Source: Thermodesulfovibrio sp. (GTDB lineage Bacteria; Nitrospirota; Thermodesulfovibrionia; Thermodesulfovibrionales; Thermodesulfovibrionaceae). Taken from it: 39,495 nucleotides of DNA. The first letter of the stretch is position 1. Each line of letters begins with the position of its first letter. This document shows, one piece after another, positions 31,500 to 39,495 of the stretch. The stretch is from positions 1-39,495 of the forward strand of contig JANXCZ010000027.1 in the NCBI GenBank assembly GCA_025060075.1, in the 5' to 3' direction. The notes under the pieces are model-generated. The model did no database searches. It was not told the DNA's origin and was given only the letters and a program-made list of their open reading frames with translations. Position numbers and translations under genes: made by a program.

Positions 31500-32808
31500 T
31501 CTTTATTATTTCACTTAGTTTTTCTCTAACAAATTTTGCATCAATTATTATTTTTTGTCCCTTTAACTCTGAAGCATTAAATGAGATATCTTCAAGAAGT
31601 TTTTCCATTACTGTATGAAGCCTTCTTGCACCAATGTTTTCTGTTTTTTCATTTACTTGCTGAGCTATCTCAGCAATCTCCTCTATAGCATCCTTTGTAA
31701 ACTCAAGATGAACATCCTCTGTGGCTAAAAGAGCAATATACTGCTTTATGAGTGCATTGTCAGGTTCTGTAAGAATTCTTACAAATTCTTCCTTTCCAAG
31801 AGAGCTAAGTTCAACTCTGATAGGAAATCTACCTTGAAGCTCTGGTATTAAATCAGAGGGCTTTGCAACATGAAAAGCACCAGCGGCAATAAATAAGATA
31901 TGGTCAGTTTTTACAGGACCATACTTTGTCGTAACAGTTGAACCTTCTACAATTGGAAGAAGGTCTCTTTGAACTCCTTCACGAGATACATCTGGCCCAT
32001 AGGAAGTTCCACGAGAAGCGATTTTATCAATCTCATCTATGAAAACAATTCCTGTTTGTTCTACTCTTTCAATGGCTTCCTTAGTTACTTTTTCCATATC
32101 TATTAATTTGTTAGCCTCTTCCTGTGTGAATATTTGAAGAGCCTCTGAAATCTTTACCTTTTTTTTCTTTACCTTTTCAGGTAAAAAACTTCCAAGCATT
32201 TCTTTTAGATTTATCTCAATTTCCTCCATTGCCACATTAGATATTATTCCAAAGGGTATTATTTTTTCCCTTATATCAATCTCTACATATCTTTCATTAA
32301 GAAGTCCCTCTCTGAGTTGTTTTCTAAGTTTTTCTCTTGTTTCTTTATATCTTATTTTTTCCTCTGCATCATTTACATCTCTTGTGTATCTTGGTTGAGG
32401 AAGAAGTATATCAAGTAGTCTTTCTTCTGCAAGCTGTTTTGCCTTTTCTTGAACTCTTGCAGTGTGTTCCTGTTTGACCATATTCATAGCAACTTCTGTA
32501 AGGTCTCTTATTATAGACTCCACATCCCTACCTACATATCCTACCTCTGTAAATTTTGATGCTTCAACTTTAACAAAAGGTGCATTTACAAGTTTTGCAA
32601 GCCTTCTTGCAATTTCTGTTTTTCCAACCCCTGTAGGACCTATCATTAGTATGTTTTTTGGAAGCACTTCATCTCTTAGTTCCTTTGGAAGAAGTTGTCT
32701 ACGGAATCTGTTTCTGAGAGCTATTGCAACAGCTTTTTTAGCCTTTTCCTGTCCTATGATAAATTTATCAAGTTCTTCAACTATCTTCTTAGGTGTGAGA
32801 TCTTCCAT
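31471..32808 (-). CDS. hslU: ATP-dependent protease ATPase subunit HslU
   Basis: 445 residues, full length. N-terminal [20 protein letters not shown], Walker [18 protein letters not shown], pore-loop region [15 protein letters not shown], an I domain at about 110-230, Walker [14 protein letters not shown] and a C-terminal tail DLSRYIL that inserts into HslV to activate it. It unfolds and feeds proteins to HslV. The start overlaps the hslV stop by one base. Confidence 0.97.
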   Translation of the reverse strand: MEDLTPKKIVEELDKFIIGQEKAKKAVAIALRNRFRRQLLPKELRDEVLPKNILMIGPTGVGKTEIARRLAKLVNAPFVKVEASKFTEVGYVGRDVESIIRDLTEVAMNMVKQEHTARVQEKAKQLAEERLLDILLPQPRYTRDVNDAEEKIRYKETREKLRKQLREGLLNERYVEIDIREKIIPFGIISNVAMEEIEINLKEMLGSFLPEKVKKKKVKISEALQIFTQEEANKLIDMEKVTKEAIERVEQTGIVFIDEIDKIASRGTSYGPDVSREGVQRDLLPIVEGSTVTTKYGPVKTDHILFIAAGAFHVAKPSDLIPELQGRFPIRVELSSLGKEEFVRILTEPDNALIKQYIALLATEDVHLEFTKDAIEEIAEIAQQVNEKTENIGARRLHTVMEKLLEDISFNASELKGQKIIIDAKFVREKLSEIIKSEDLSRYIL

Positions 32809-33341
32809 CAGTTTAACTCCTCCATAACTATTATGTCATTTGTATAAATACATATTTTTGATGCTATCTGCATTGCTTTTTTAGCAATCTCCTTTGCTGT
32901 AAGTTCAGTATTTTCATACAATGCCTTTGCAGCTGCAAAGGCAAAGGGACCTCCAGAGCCTATTGCAGCAATATTGTCTTCAGGCTCAACTACATCACCA
33001 TTTCCAGAGATTATTAATATATGCTCTTTGTCTGCAACAATAAGCAGAGCTTCAAGTCTTCTTAAGATTTTGTCTGTTCTCCAGTCCTTAGCAAGTTCAA
33101 CAGCAGCTCTTAAGAGATTTCCCTTATAAGTTTCAAGTTTTCCTTCAAATCTCTCAAAAAGTGTAAAAGCATCTGCTGTAGAGCCAGCAAATCCTGTAAG
33201 AACCTGACCATTGTAAAGTTTTCTTATCTTTTTTGCATTATGCTTAAGCACTGTATTTCCTAAAGTAACTTGTCCATCAGATGCCATTACGACAGAGTTG
33301 TTTCTCCTAACACATAACACAGTTGTTCCATGAAAAACCAT
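32808..33341 (-). CDS. hslV: ATP-dependent protease subunit HslV
   Basis: 177 residues, a beta-type proteasome-like subunit. The N-terminus MVFHGTTVL implies removal of a 5-residue propeptide to expose catalytic Thr6. [20 protein letters not shown] holds the active-site Asp and Lys, and [14 protein letters not shown] is conserved. It forms the double hexamer core capped by HslU. It lies directly after xerC with no gap, the xerC-hslV-hslU order seen in many bacteria (compare xerC/codV-hslV/clpQ-hslU/clpY). Confidence 0.97.
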   Translation of the reverse strand: MVFHGTTVLCVRRNNSVVMASDGQVTLGNTVLKHNAKKIRKLYNGQVLTGFAGSTADAFTLFERFEGKLETYKGNLLRAAVELAKDWRTDKILRRLEALLIVADKEHILIISGNGDVVEPEDNIAAIGSGGPFAFAAAKALYENTELTAKEIAKKAMQIASKICIYTNDIIVMEELN

Positions 33342-34247
33342 CTATTTATCCTCCTTTGAGAGTGGGTGAGCTTTATCATAAACATCTAATAAATGCTTTA
33401 AATCAACATGAGTATATATTTGAGTTGTTGAAAGACTGGTATGTCCAAGTAATTCCTGAATAACTCTTAAATCAGCACCTTCCATAAGAAGGTGAGTAGC
33501 AAAGGTATGTCTGATAGTATGAGGAGTTACTTTTTCAACAACTCCTATAATTTTTGCATATTTTTCAACAATTCTTCTTACCTGTCTATCAGAGATTCTT
33601 TTTCCTCTATTGTTTATAAAAAGAGGAGTATCATCTAAGGAAATCTTTTTCTTAATCCTGACTAAATGTCTTATGGCAAGATACTTCTTTAGAGCCTCTT
33701 TTGCCTTTTTCCCTAATGGAACGATTCTTTCTTTTTTTCCTTTTCCTTTTACTTTTATTAGTCCTTGCTTTAAATCTAAATCTTCAATGTTTAATCCACA
33801 AAGTTCACTCACTCTGATGCCACTGCTGTAAAAAAGTTCAAGAATTGCTCTGTCTCTTTGAACAGTGAAACTTTCTTCAGATGGTGCCTCAACAAGTCTA
33901 AAAGCATCATCAACAGTGAGGAATCTTGGTATGTTTCTTTTTATTTTTAAAGATGAAACTACCCTTGCTGGATTGTTCTTTATCAATCCCTCTGAATATA
34001 GATAAGAAAAAAAGGACCTTAGAGTTGAAAGTTTTCTTGCTACAGTTGTTTTTGATTTTCCCTTTAGTATTTGTTCTGAAATAAAACCTCTGATAACTAT
34101 GGGATCAACCTTTTCAGGTTCAACTTTAGCAAACTCAAAAAACTCCTCCAGATCTTTTCTGTAGGCTCTAAAGGTATGGGGAGAATCCCCCTTTTGGACT
34201 CTTAAATAGTTTAAAAATTTAGTTATGTAGGTTTGAGTATTTTCCAT
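33342..34247 (-). CDS. xerC: Tyrosine recombinase XerC-like
   Basis: About 301 residues. The N-terminal SAM-like core-binding domain starts at FLNYLRVQKGDSPHTFRAYR. The catalytic residues are all visible: Arg in SSGIRVSELCGL, Lys in KGKGKKERIVPLG, His-x-x-Arg in TPHTIRHTFATHL, His in LGHTSLSTTQIY, with Tyr in IYTHVD. XerC/D resolve chromosome dimers at dif. The ORF track begins at TTG 34271, but the ATG at 34247 gives the usual family start and a promoter candidate lies so close that the TTG would be untranscribed. No mobile-element features are nearby. Confidence 0.93.
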   Translation of the reverse strand: MENTQTYITKFLNYLRVQKGDSPHTFRAYRKDLEEFFEFAKVEPEKVDPIVIRGFISEQILKGKSKTTVARKLSTLRSFFSYLYSEGLIKNNPARVVSSLKIKRNIPRFLTVDDAFRLVEAPSEESFTVQRDRAILELFYSSGIRVSELCGLNIEDLDLKQGLIKVKGKGKKERIVPLGKKAKEALKKYLAIRHLVRIKKKISLDDTPLFINNRGKRISDRQVRRIVEKYAKIIGVVEKVTPHTIRHTFATHLLMEGADLRVIQELLGHTSLSTTQIYTHVDLKHLLDVYDKAHPLSKEDK

Positions 34248-34258
34248 ACTTAAAAAAT

Positions 34259-34288
34259 ATTGTAAAATCAATAGGTAAAATTAATCAA
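34259..34288 (-). promoter_or_regulatory. Promoter candidate for the xerC-hslVU operon
   Basis: On the minus strand TTGATT (34283-34288) and TACAAT (34259-34264, five of six) are spaced by 18 bases. The start point would be only about 5 bases before the ATG at 34247, consistent with the absence of a Shine-Dalgarno sequence there and suggesting a near-leaderless transcript. Confidence 0.4.
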
Positions 34289-34341
34289 CAATAGTCTATT
34301 CTGAGTGTGTCTCTAAAAATTTAAATCTTTATTCATGCAAG

Positions 34342-34371
34342 ATTTTGATTTGATTAAAAATAAATCAAAAT
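34342..34371. promoter_or_regulatory. Palindromic operator candidate upstream of ino1
   Basis: ATTTTGATTT, a 10-base spacer, then AAATCAAAAT: 10-base perfect arms ending 2 bases before the -35 hexamer of the ino1 promoter. The spacing fits a dimeric regulator, or an up-element. The rest of the 186-base divergent gap (34272-34457) holds the two promoters and nothing else I recognise. Confidence 0.45.
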
Positions 34372-34373
34372 GC

Positions 34374-34403
34374 TTGACATAAAGGCATTTATTAGTTTAT
34401 AAA
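34374..34403 (+). promoter_or_regulatory. Promoter for the ino1 operon
   Basis: TTGACA (34374-34379, perfect) and TATAAA (34398-34403, five of six) with an 18-base spacer. The leader would be about 48 bases, ending in GAGGAG 8 bases before the ATG at 34458. This is the best sigma70-type promoter in the window. Confidence 0.65.
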
Positions 34404-34457
34404 ATTTTGTTTTAGCATTTTTTAGATAATTTTAGATAAAACGATGAGGAGTTACGG

Positions 34458-35555
34458 ATGGGGAAGATAAAGATTGCCATTGTGGGTGTAGGAAACTGTG
34501 CAAGTGCTCTTATTCAAGGAATTGAGTATTACAAGAGATATAACTCATCAGAACAAGTTCCAGGCTTAATGCATTTTAATCTCGGAGGATATCTTCCGGG
34601 AGATATAGAAGTTGTTGCTGCCTTTGATATAGACAAAAGAAAAGTAAATAAACCTTTAAAAGAAGCAGTCTTTGCAAAACCAAACTGCACGAAGATATTT
34701 TTCCCTGATCTGCCTGATTATCCTGTTAAGGTTTCTATGGGTCCTATACTTGATGGAGTTGCAGAGCACATGAAAGACTATCCTGAAGACAAAAGATTTA
34801 TTCCAGCAGATGAAAAACCTGTAGATGTTGTTAAAGTTCTTAAAGACTCTAAAGCAGAAATTATGGTTAACTATTTACCTGTAGGTTCTGAAGAGGCGAC
34901 TCGTTTTTATGCCCAAGCTGCTTTAGATGCCCATGTAGCATTTATTAACTGTATTCCTGTTTTTATAGCATCACAGAATGAATGGATAAAAAAGTTTGAA
35001 GAAAGAAATCTTCCGATAATAGGAGATGATATAAAAAGCCAAATTGGTGCCACTATTGTTCATAGAGTTCTTACAAAACTTTTTATGGATAGAGGAGTTA
35101 GAATAACAAATACATATCAGCTTAATGTGGGTGGAAACACTGATTTTCTTAATATGTTAAATAGAAGTAGACTTGCTTCAAAAAAGATCTCTAAAACAGA
35201 AGCGGTAAAAAGCCAGATTTCTCATGACATTAGTGTGGAAAATATTCATATTGGTCCTTCTGATTATATTCCTTGGTTGAATGATAACAAAATATGTTTT
35301 TTAAGAATAGAAGGTGAAATTTTTGGTAATGTTCCAATTAACCTTGAACTCAGACTTTCAGTTGAGGACTCTCCAAATAGTGCAGGTGTTGTTATTGATG
35401 CTATAAGATGCTGTAAATTAGCTCTTGATAGAGGTACAGGAGGATTACTTATCTCGCCTTCAGCCTATTTTATGAAACATCCCAAAGTTCAGTATCCAGA
35501 TGAAGTGGCAAGAAATATGGTGGAGGAGTTTATAGAAGGCAAGAGGGAAAGATAA
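34458..35555 (+). CDS. ino1: Inositol-3-phosphate synthase
   Basis: 365 residues, the length of the compact prokaryotic type (as in Mycobacterium and Archaeoglobus). The NAD-binding start is [66 protein letters not shown] and [11 protein letters not shown] are the family blocks. It converts glucose 6-phosphate to 1D-myo-inositol 3-phosphate with an internal NAD redox cycle. It starts an operon with a clear promoter and precedes a CDP-alcohol phosphatidyltransferase by 2 bases, which suggests inositol phospholipid synthesis. Confidence 0.96.
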   Translation: MGKIKIAIVGVGNCASALIQGIEYYKRYNSSEQVPGLMHFNLGGYLPGDIEVVAAFDIDKRKVNKPLKEAVFAKPNCTKIFFPDLPDYPVKVSMGPILDGVAEHMKDYPEDKRFIPADEKPVDVVKVLKDSKAEIMVNYLPVGSEEATRFYAQAALDAHVAFINCIPVFIASQNEWIKKFEERNLPIIGDDIKSQIGATIVHRVLTKLFMDRGVRITNTYQLNVGGNTDFLNMLNRSRLASKKISKTEAVKSQISHDISVENIHIGPSDYIPWLNDNKICFLRIEGEIFGNVPINLELRLSVEDSPNSAGVVIDAIRCCKLALDRGTGGLLISPSAYFMKHPKVQYPDEVARNMVEEFIEGKRER

Positions 35556-35557
35556 CT

Positions 35558-36133
35558 TTGCTTAGTGAGAAGTTTGGCCATTTTTTAGATAAACCTCTTG
35601 CACCTTTAGCAAAAGCTTTTCCTGTAAATCCAAACATTATTACTTTTATCGGAATGGTTATAACTTCATCTTCAGGATTTGTAATACCTTTTAATCTTTT
35701 CTTAGGTGGAGTTCTTATTCTTGTAGGTGGAGTATTTGACCTAATAGATGGAATATTTGCAAGAGTTAATGGAAAAACAACCAAGTTTGGAGCACTGTTA
35801 GATTCAACTCTTGACAGAATTGCAGATGGATTTATATTTCTTGGTATAGCCTGGTATTTCTTTAATCTCAGTAATAATTTAGCTTTATTATTAACGATTT
35901 TATGTATGATAGCTTCTTTTTTAATCTCCTATGTAAGAGCAAGAGCTGAAGGATTGGGAGTCTCATGTAATATTGGAATAATAGAAAGACCTGAAAGAAT
36001 TATAATTCTTGCCTTTGGATGCTTAACTGATCTTTTGTTTACTATATTATTAATTCTTACAGCCTTAAGTTGGATCACTGTGTTTCAAAGAATTCTTTAT
36101 ACAAAAAAACAACTTACTAGTTTGCATAAGTGA
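35558..36133 (+). CDS. CDP-alcohol phosphatidyltransferase, probable phosphatidylinositol phosphate synthase
   Basis: 191 residues, six hydrophobic helices. The family signature D-x2-DG-x2-AR-x8-G-x3-D-x3-D is complete in DLIDGIFARVNGKTTKFGAL followed by LDSTLD. The enzyme condenses CDP-diacylglycerol with an alcohol at the inner membrane. Its place 2 bases after ino1 suggests the alcohol is inositol 3-phosphate, giving phosphatidylinositol phosphate as in actinobacteria and archaea. Glycerol phosphate (PgsA) is the alternative. TTG start at 35558 with GAGGG upstream. Confidence 0.85.
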   Translation: MLSEKFGHFLDKPLAPLAKAFPVNPNIITFIGMVITSSSGFVIPFNLFLGGVLILVGGVFDLIDGIFARVNGKTTKFGALLDSTLDRIADGFIFLGIAWYFFNLSNNLALLLTILCMIASFLISYVRARAEGLGVSCNIGIIERPERIIILAFGCLTDLLFTILLILTALSWITVFQRILYTKKQLTSLHK

Positions 36134-36168
36134 GATTTAAAATGTTATCCTTTTAAAAGGAGGCTTAA

Positions 36169-36576
36169 ATGAATGAAACATGGATAATAATCCTTAGTAT
36201 TGGTTATTTTCTTGCTACTCTTAGTTTAATCGCTGCTTTAATTTTCCTTATTGTTGTAGCAATTGAATTAAGAAGGGGTATTAATATTTTTAAGGAATTT
36301 CTTGATAATACCAAAATGAAATTAGACCCTACAATTAATGAGGCTGAAAAGGTTATTTATGGAGTTAGGCAGTCGGTGCAAGATGTAAATGAAGTAACAT
36401 ATAAGATAAGAGAGCTTTCAAAGACTGTGGAAAGACTAAACTTTGTTGTTTCTGAAGTCGTTGAGACCATTGAAAAACTAAAAGGTTCAATTTCATTAAG
36501 AAGTAATGCTTTAAAGACAGCATTAAAGGTGGCTACAGATGTTTTTTTAGAAAATATAAAGAAAGGAGGTAAATAA
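36169..36576 (+). CDS. DUF948-like membrane-anchored coiled-coil protein
   Basis: 135 residues. One N-terminal TM helix at about 8-30 is followed by an amphipathic coiled region (KLDPTINEAEKVIYGVRQSV, LSKTVERLNFVVSEVVETIE). The shape and the pairing with a YtxH gene match DUF948 proteins, which are general stress-associated in Firmicutes. Function is unknown. AAGGAGG is 5 bases before the ATG and itself forms half of a CCTTTTAAAAGG palindrome. The stop is 4 bases before ytxH. Confidence 0.78.
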   Translation: MNETWIIILSIGYFLATLSLIAALIFLIVVAIELRRGINIFKEFLDNTKMKLDPTINEAEKVIYGVRQSVQDVNEVTYKIRELSKTVERLNFVVSEVVETIEKLKGSISLRSNALKTALKVATDVFLENIKKGGK

Positions 36577-36580
36577 AAAG

Positions 36581-36898
36581 ATGAATGAAGAGAGAGGATT
36601 TAGCGCAAAGGCACTCTTTATATCATTCCTATTAGGTGGTATTGTTGGTGCAGGCTTAGCGTTACTTTTAGCTCCACAATCAGGAAAAGATACAAGAGCT
36701 AAGATTAAAGAAACAGCAGAGGATGTAAAAGAGAAGGCTGAAAGCTATATAAAAGAGGCTAAGGAAAAAATTATATCAACCCTTGATAAAGCAAAAGAAA
36801 CCTTAGAGGAGAAAAAATCAGCTATTACAAAGGCTGTTGAAGCAGGCAAAGAGGCTTATGAAAGAGAACTCTCCAAGGACAAGGAGCAGGAGTCTTAA
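36581..36898 (+). CDS. YtxH domain protein
   Basis: 105 residues. The YtxH signature is a Gly-rich TM helix, FLLGGIVGAGLALLLAPQSG, followed at once by KDTRAKIKE. The remainder is a highly charged Lys/Glu/Ala amphipathic helix resembling LEA-type stress proteins. The role is unknown, possibly envelope stress. It overlaps hypA by one base (TAATG). Confidence 0.88.
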   Translation: MNEERGFSAKALFISFLLGGIVGAGLALLLAPQSGKDTRAKIKETAEDVKEKAESYIKEAKEKIISTLDKAKETLEEKKSAITKAVEAGKEAYERELSKDKEQES

Positions 36899-37248
36899 TG
36901 CATGAGGCATCTATTATTGCTGAGCTTCTTAGGATAGCCTCAGATGAGTGTATAAAAAATGGATTTAGTAAAATAGATTCAATAAAAGTGGTAGTTGGCA
37001 GGGCAACAGGTGTTATGACTGATGCCCTGCTTTTTGCTTTTAATATCTTAAAAGAAGACACTCCTGCTAAAGAGGCAAGTCTGATTATTGAAGAGGTCCC
37101 TGTGCGAGGAGTATGTAAAGATTGTGGTAATGAGTTTGAAAGCAATGAAAATTATCTAATATTTGAATGTCCAAGATGTGGAAGTTTTTCAGTAATTTTA
37201 TTATCTGGAAAAGAGCTTAATATTACTGAAATGGAGGTAAGTAAATGA
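36898..37248 (+). CDS. hypA: Hydrogenase maturation nickel chaperone HypA
   Basis: 116 residues. It begins MHEASIIAELL, with His2 the nickel ligand. The zinc site is CKDCGNEF and CPRCGS. HypA delivers nickel to [NiFe] hydrogenase large subunits with HypB. It is followed by hypB with a 4-base overlap. Other hyp genes and hydrogenase structural genes are not in this window. Confidence 0.95.
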   Translation: MHEASIIAELLRIASDECIKNGFSKIDSIKVVVGRATGVMTDALLFAFNILKEDTPAKEASLIIEEVPVRGVCKDCGNEFESNENYLIFECPRCGSFSVILLSGKELNITEMEVSK

Positions 37249-37889
37249 AAGTTAAACTAACTACAAAAATTCTTGATGCCAATGACAGAATAGCTGAAGA
37301 AAATAGAAAAATGTTTAAAGAGGCTGGAGTTTATGTAGTAAATCTCATGAGTTCACCGGGCGCAGGAAAAACATCTCTTCTTGAGAAAACAATCATTGCA
37401 ATAAAAGACAAAGTTAGAGTGGGAGTTATTGAAGGAGATATAACGGGAACTAATGATGCTGAAAGAATTGATCGTCTCGGAGTTCCTGTGGTTCAGATAA
37501 ACACAGAAGGAGCATGCCATCTTGATGCCAATATGATAGCTGAGGCAGCAAAAGATTTACCTTTAAAAGATTTAGACCTTTTATTTATAGAAAATGTAGG
37601 TAATCTTGTATGTCCAGCTGAATTCAAAGTTGGAGAAGACATTAAAGTGATGATTTTAAGCATAACTGAAGGGGATGATAAACCTTTAAAATATCCTTTA
37701 ATGTTTCAAGAGTCTTCTGTCTTGATTATTAACAAGATTGATCTTAAAGATTTTCTTGATGTAAGCATAGATAAAATAAAGAAAGATGCCAAATCTCTCA
37801 ATCCAAATATAAAAATATTTGAGGTATCTTGTAAAACTGGACAGGGAATTGATGAGTGGACCAGTTGGCTTATGACGAATATTTCATAA
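37245..37889 (+). CDS. hypB: Hydrogenase/urease nickel incorporation GTPase HypB
   Basis: 214 residues. P-loop SSPGAGKTSLLEKTI, GVIEGDITGTNDAERI, CHLDANMI, FIENVGNLVCPAEFKVGED and NKIDLKDF. These are the GTPase motifs and the G-domain metal-site Cys and His residues. The N-terminal CxxCGC high-affinity nickel motif and a His-rich stretch found in some HypB are absent, so this is the minimal type. It powers nickel insertion with HypA. It overlaps tadA by 34 bases if GTG 37856 is right. Confidence 0.95.
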   Translation: MKVKLTTKILDANDRIAEENRKMFKEAGVYVVNLMSSPGAGKTSLLEKTIIAIKDKVRVGVIEGDITGTNDAERIDRLGVPVVQINTEGACHLDANMIAEAAKDLPLKDLDLLFIENVGNLVCPAEFKVGEDIKVMILSITEGDDKPLKYPLMFQESSVLIINKIDLKDFLDVSIDKIKKDAKSLNPNIKIFEVSCKTGQGIDEWTSWLMTNIS

Positions 37890-38326
37890 GAGAGGCACTT
37901 AAAGAAGCTGAAAAAGCTTACAAAGAAGGCGAAGTTCCAGTTGGTGCAGTAGTAGTTATAAATGGCAATATCGTATCAAGGGCTTACAATAGGAAAGAGA
38001 CTACTTTTGATCCAACAGCCCATGCTGAAATTCTTGTAATAAGAGAAGCTGCAAAGATTCTTGGTGCTTGGCGACTTACTGATGCTACTTTGTATGTAAC
38101 AAAAGAACCTTGTATAATGTGTTCTGGTGCTATAGTTAATGCAAGAATAAAGAGATTAGTTTATGGTTGTGATGATCCAAAGGGAGGAGGAGTAGTTAGT
38201 CTATATAAAATTCTTAATGATAAAAGACTTAATCATCAGGTTGAGGTAAAAAGCGGCATTCTTGAAGAAGAATGCCGTGCAATTCTAAAAAGATTTTTTA
38301 AAGAATTAAGAGAAAGCGAAAATTAA
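37856..38326 (+). CDS. tadA: tRNA-specific adenosine deaminase
   Basis: 156 residues. Zinc and catalytic motifs are [15 protein letters not shown] (His and Glu) and [15 protein letters not shown] (PCxxC), with the TadA-specific [15 protein letters not shown]. It converts A34 to inosine in tRNA-Arg(ACG). Start GTG at 37856 overlaps hypB by 34 bases; a TTG at 37865 is the alternative. Its 3' part contains the glyA terminator hairpin, and its stop overlaps the convergent glyA stop in TTAA. Confidence 0.94.
   Translation: MDQLAYDEYFIREALKEAEKAYKEGEVPVGAVVVINGNIVSRAYNRKETTFDPTAHAEILVIREAAKILGAWRLTDATLYVTKEPCIMCSGAIVNARIKRLVYGCDDPKGGGVVSLYKILNDKRLNHQVEVKSGILEEECRAILKRFFKELRESEN
38247..38277 (-). 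terminator. Rho-independent terminator for glyA, inside tadA
   Basis: Read on the minus strand: CGGCATTCTT, loop CTTC, AAGAATGCCG, then CTTTTTA. The stem is 10 perfect pairs (38254-38277) followed by a T run. It lies 45 bases past the glyA stop, wholly within tadA codons (encoding SGILEEEC). On the plus strand the stem is not followed by a T run. Confidence 0.75.
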
Positions 38327-39495
38327 TATATCGGAAATCTCTTACATAATGCCTTTACTTTTTTTTGCATATCTTTTATTACAGATTCATTTGAAATATT
38401 TTTTATAACTCTTTCAATTATGTCCGCAATTTCTTCCATTTCACTCTCTCCCATCCCTCTTGTTGTTACCGAAGGTGTTCCTATTCTTATACCAGATGTA
38501 ACTGTAGGAGGTTTTATATCAAAGGGAATGGTATTTTTATTAACTGTTATACCAGCTTTATCAAGAGCTTCTTCTGCTTCTTTACCAGTTATATTGAAGT
38601 TTGTAAGATCAACAAGGATGAGATGATTGTCTGTTCCATCAGATACAAGTTTAAAACCGCGTCTCTTCAGTGCCTCTGCAAGAGTTTTTGCATTATCTAC
38701 AACTTTTTTCTGATATTTCTTAAAATCTTCTGAAAGAGCTTCTTTAAAAGCAACAGCTTTTGCTGCTATTACATGAACAAGAGGACCTCCCTGAATACCG
38801 GGAAAAACAGCTTTATCAATAGCTTTTGCATATTCAGATTTACACATTACTACACCGCCTCTTGGTCCTCTTAAGGTTTTATGTGTCGTCGTAGTGATAA
38901 AATCTGAATAAGGTACAGGGCTTGGATGAATACCAGCGGCAACTAATCCAGCAATATGGGCAATGTCTGCCATGAGGTAGGCACCAACTTCTTTTGCTAT
39001 TTCACTGAATGCTTTAAAATCAATAATTCTTGGATAAGCACTTGCTCCTGTAATAATTATCTTTGGTTTGTATTCATGGGCAAGTCTGCGTACTTCATCC
39101 ATGTCAATATAACCTGTTTCTCTATTTACGCCATAAAATACAGTTTTATATAGTTTACCTGTGAAGTTAACAGGTGAGCCATGAGATAAATGTCCACCAT
39201 GAGTTAAACTCATTCCCATTATGGTGTCTCCAGGCTTTAGCATTGCAAAGTAAACAGCCATGTTTGCTTGAGTTCCAGAATGAGGCTGTACATTTACATG
39301 TTCAACATTAAAAAGCTTTTTTGCTCTTTCCTGCGCGAGTCTTTCTACTTCATCAGCATACTCGCAACCACCATAATATCTTCTTCCAGGATAACCTTCC
39401 GCATATTTGTTAGTAAAAAGTGAGCCTTGAGCTTCCATAACAGCTCTGCTTGCGTAGTTTTCAGAGGCTATCATTAGAATTTTATTCGTCTCTCT
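38323..39495 (-). CDS. glyA: Serine hydroxymethyltransferase, 5' truncated by window edge
   Basis: The frame is open past the ATG at 39474 to the window edge, adding RETNKIL before MIASENYAS, so the listed start is internal (LIASEN motif) and about 25 N-terminal residues lie outside. [52 protein letters not shown] and the PLP-lysine block [18 protein letters not shown] are diagnostic. It interconverts serine and glycine with THF, in the same one-carbon pool as Fhs. Stop overlaps the tadA stop. Confidence 0.97.
   Translation of the reverse strand, partial: RETNKILMIASENYASRAVMEAQGSLFTNKYAEGYPGRRYYGGCEYADEVERLAQERAKKLFNVEHVNVQPHSGTQANMAVYFAMLKPGDTIMGMSLTHGGHLSHGSPVNFTGKLYKTVFYGVNRETGYIDMDEVRRLAHEYKPKIIITGASAYPRIIDFKAFSEIAKEVGAYLMADIAHIAGLVAAGIHPSPVPYSDFITTTTHKTLRGPRGGVVMCKSEYAKAIDKAVFPGIQGGPLVHVIAAKAVAFKEALSEDFKKYQKKVVDNAKTLAEALKRRGFKLVSDGTDNHLILVDLTNFNITGKEAEEALDKAGITVNKNTIPFDIKPPTVTSGIRIGTPSVTTRGMGESEMEEIADIIERVIKNISNESVIKDMQKKVKALCKRFPIY

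Noticed and set aside
33342-34247. Tyrosine recombinase as sign of a mobile element
   Set aside because: It is the housekeeping XerC beside hslVU; no att repeats, phage genes or tRNA target adjoin it.
36149-36160. CCTTTTAAAAGG palindrome before the DUF948 gene
   Set aside because: It has no loop and half of it is the Shine-Dalgarno; chance in AT-rich DNA is enough to explain it.
1-39495. CRISPR array, insertion sequence, rRNA, or selenoprotein gene with in-frame TGA
   Set aside because: I saw no regular repeats, transposase, rRNA sequence or any family member interrupted by TGA in this window.

Overview
The window is a dense, low-GC bacterial chromosome segment of about 39.5 kb. It holds 39 protein genes (38 called from long ORFs plus one 59-codon gene shorter than the ORF track reports), one tRNA gene, and no gene-free stretch over 190 bases. 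The gene set (accBC, coaBC, hslUV, rlpA lipoprotein, GT9 heptosyltransferase-like enzyme, selenocysteine tRNA, formate-THF ligase, hypAB, an FmdE-family protein, an inositol phospholipid pathway) fits a Gram-negative anaerobe. The AT-rich codon use and the protein sequences suggest a Nitrospirota member of the Thermodesulfovibrio type. That taxonomic call is inference from recognition, not from a search.

Layout. (1) 1-4172, plus strand: envelope glycan genes. These are a DUF2723 membrane glycosyltransferase cut by the window edge, an unknown membrane protein, a GT9 glycosyltransferase and a polyprenol-phosphate mannosyltransferase-like GT2. (2) 4294-13012, plus strand, tightly packed housekeeping: NYN nuclease, PAP2 enzyme, yicC, remA, gmk, rpoZ, coaBC, an M24 peptidase, efp, accB, accC and thiE. 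(3) 13016-18071, plus strand: a compact chemosensory-like cluster. It contains a DUF4388-like protein, a dCache-HAMP protein without an output domain, REC-PATAN, CheW and a CheA homologue. A convergent methyl-accepting protein with almost no sensory domain follows (18078-19514, minus). (4) 19624-26505, minus strand: selC, an Mth938-like protein, a small ORF and fhs form one likely transcription unit. Upstream lie a P-type ATPase, cca and dtd. (5) 26526-27590, plus: a REC-HD-GYP c-di-GMP phosphodiesterase, divergent from dtd. (6) 27601-34247, minus: xerC, hslV, hslU, rlpA, fmdE-like, rlmD-like, cupin and radical SAM. (7) 34458-38326, plus: ino1, a CDP-alcohol phosphatidyltransferase, DUF948, YtxH, hypA, hypB and tadA. 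(8) 38323-39495, minus: glyA, cut by the window edge.

Most interesting: the CheA homologue has Tyr where the Hpt domain needs its phosphoacceptor His, and its ATP-lid G2 box is degenerate, yet the frame is intact and the P3, CheW and REC partner features are preserved. Next to it, sensing (dCache-HAMP with no signalling tip) and signalling (MCP tip with no sensor) are split between two proteins. Together this looks like a chemosensory array that may work without CheA autophosphorylation. Other notable points: an EF-P with Gln at the tip position that is normally a modified Lys or Arg; a strongly divergent Fhs downstream of selC; a glyA terminator embedded inside tadA coding sequence; and a palindrome beside the ino1 promoter.
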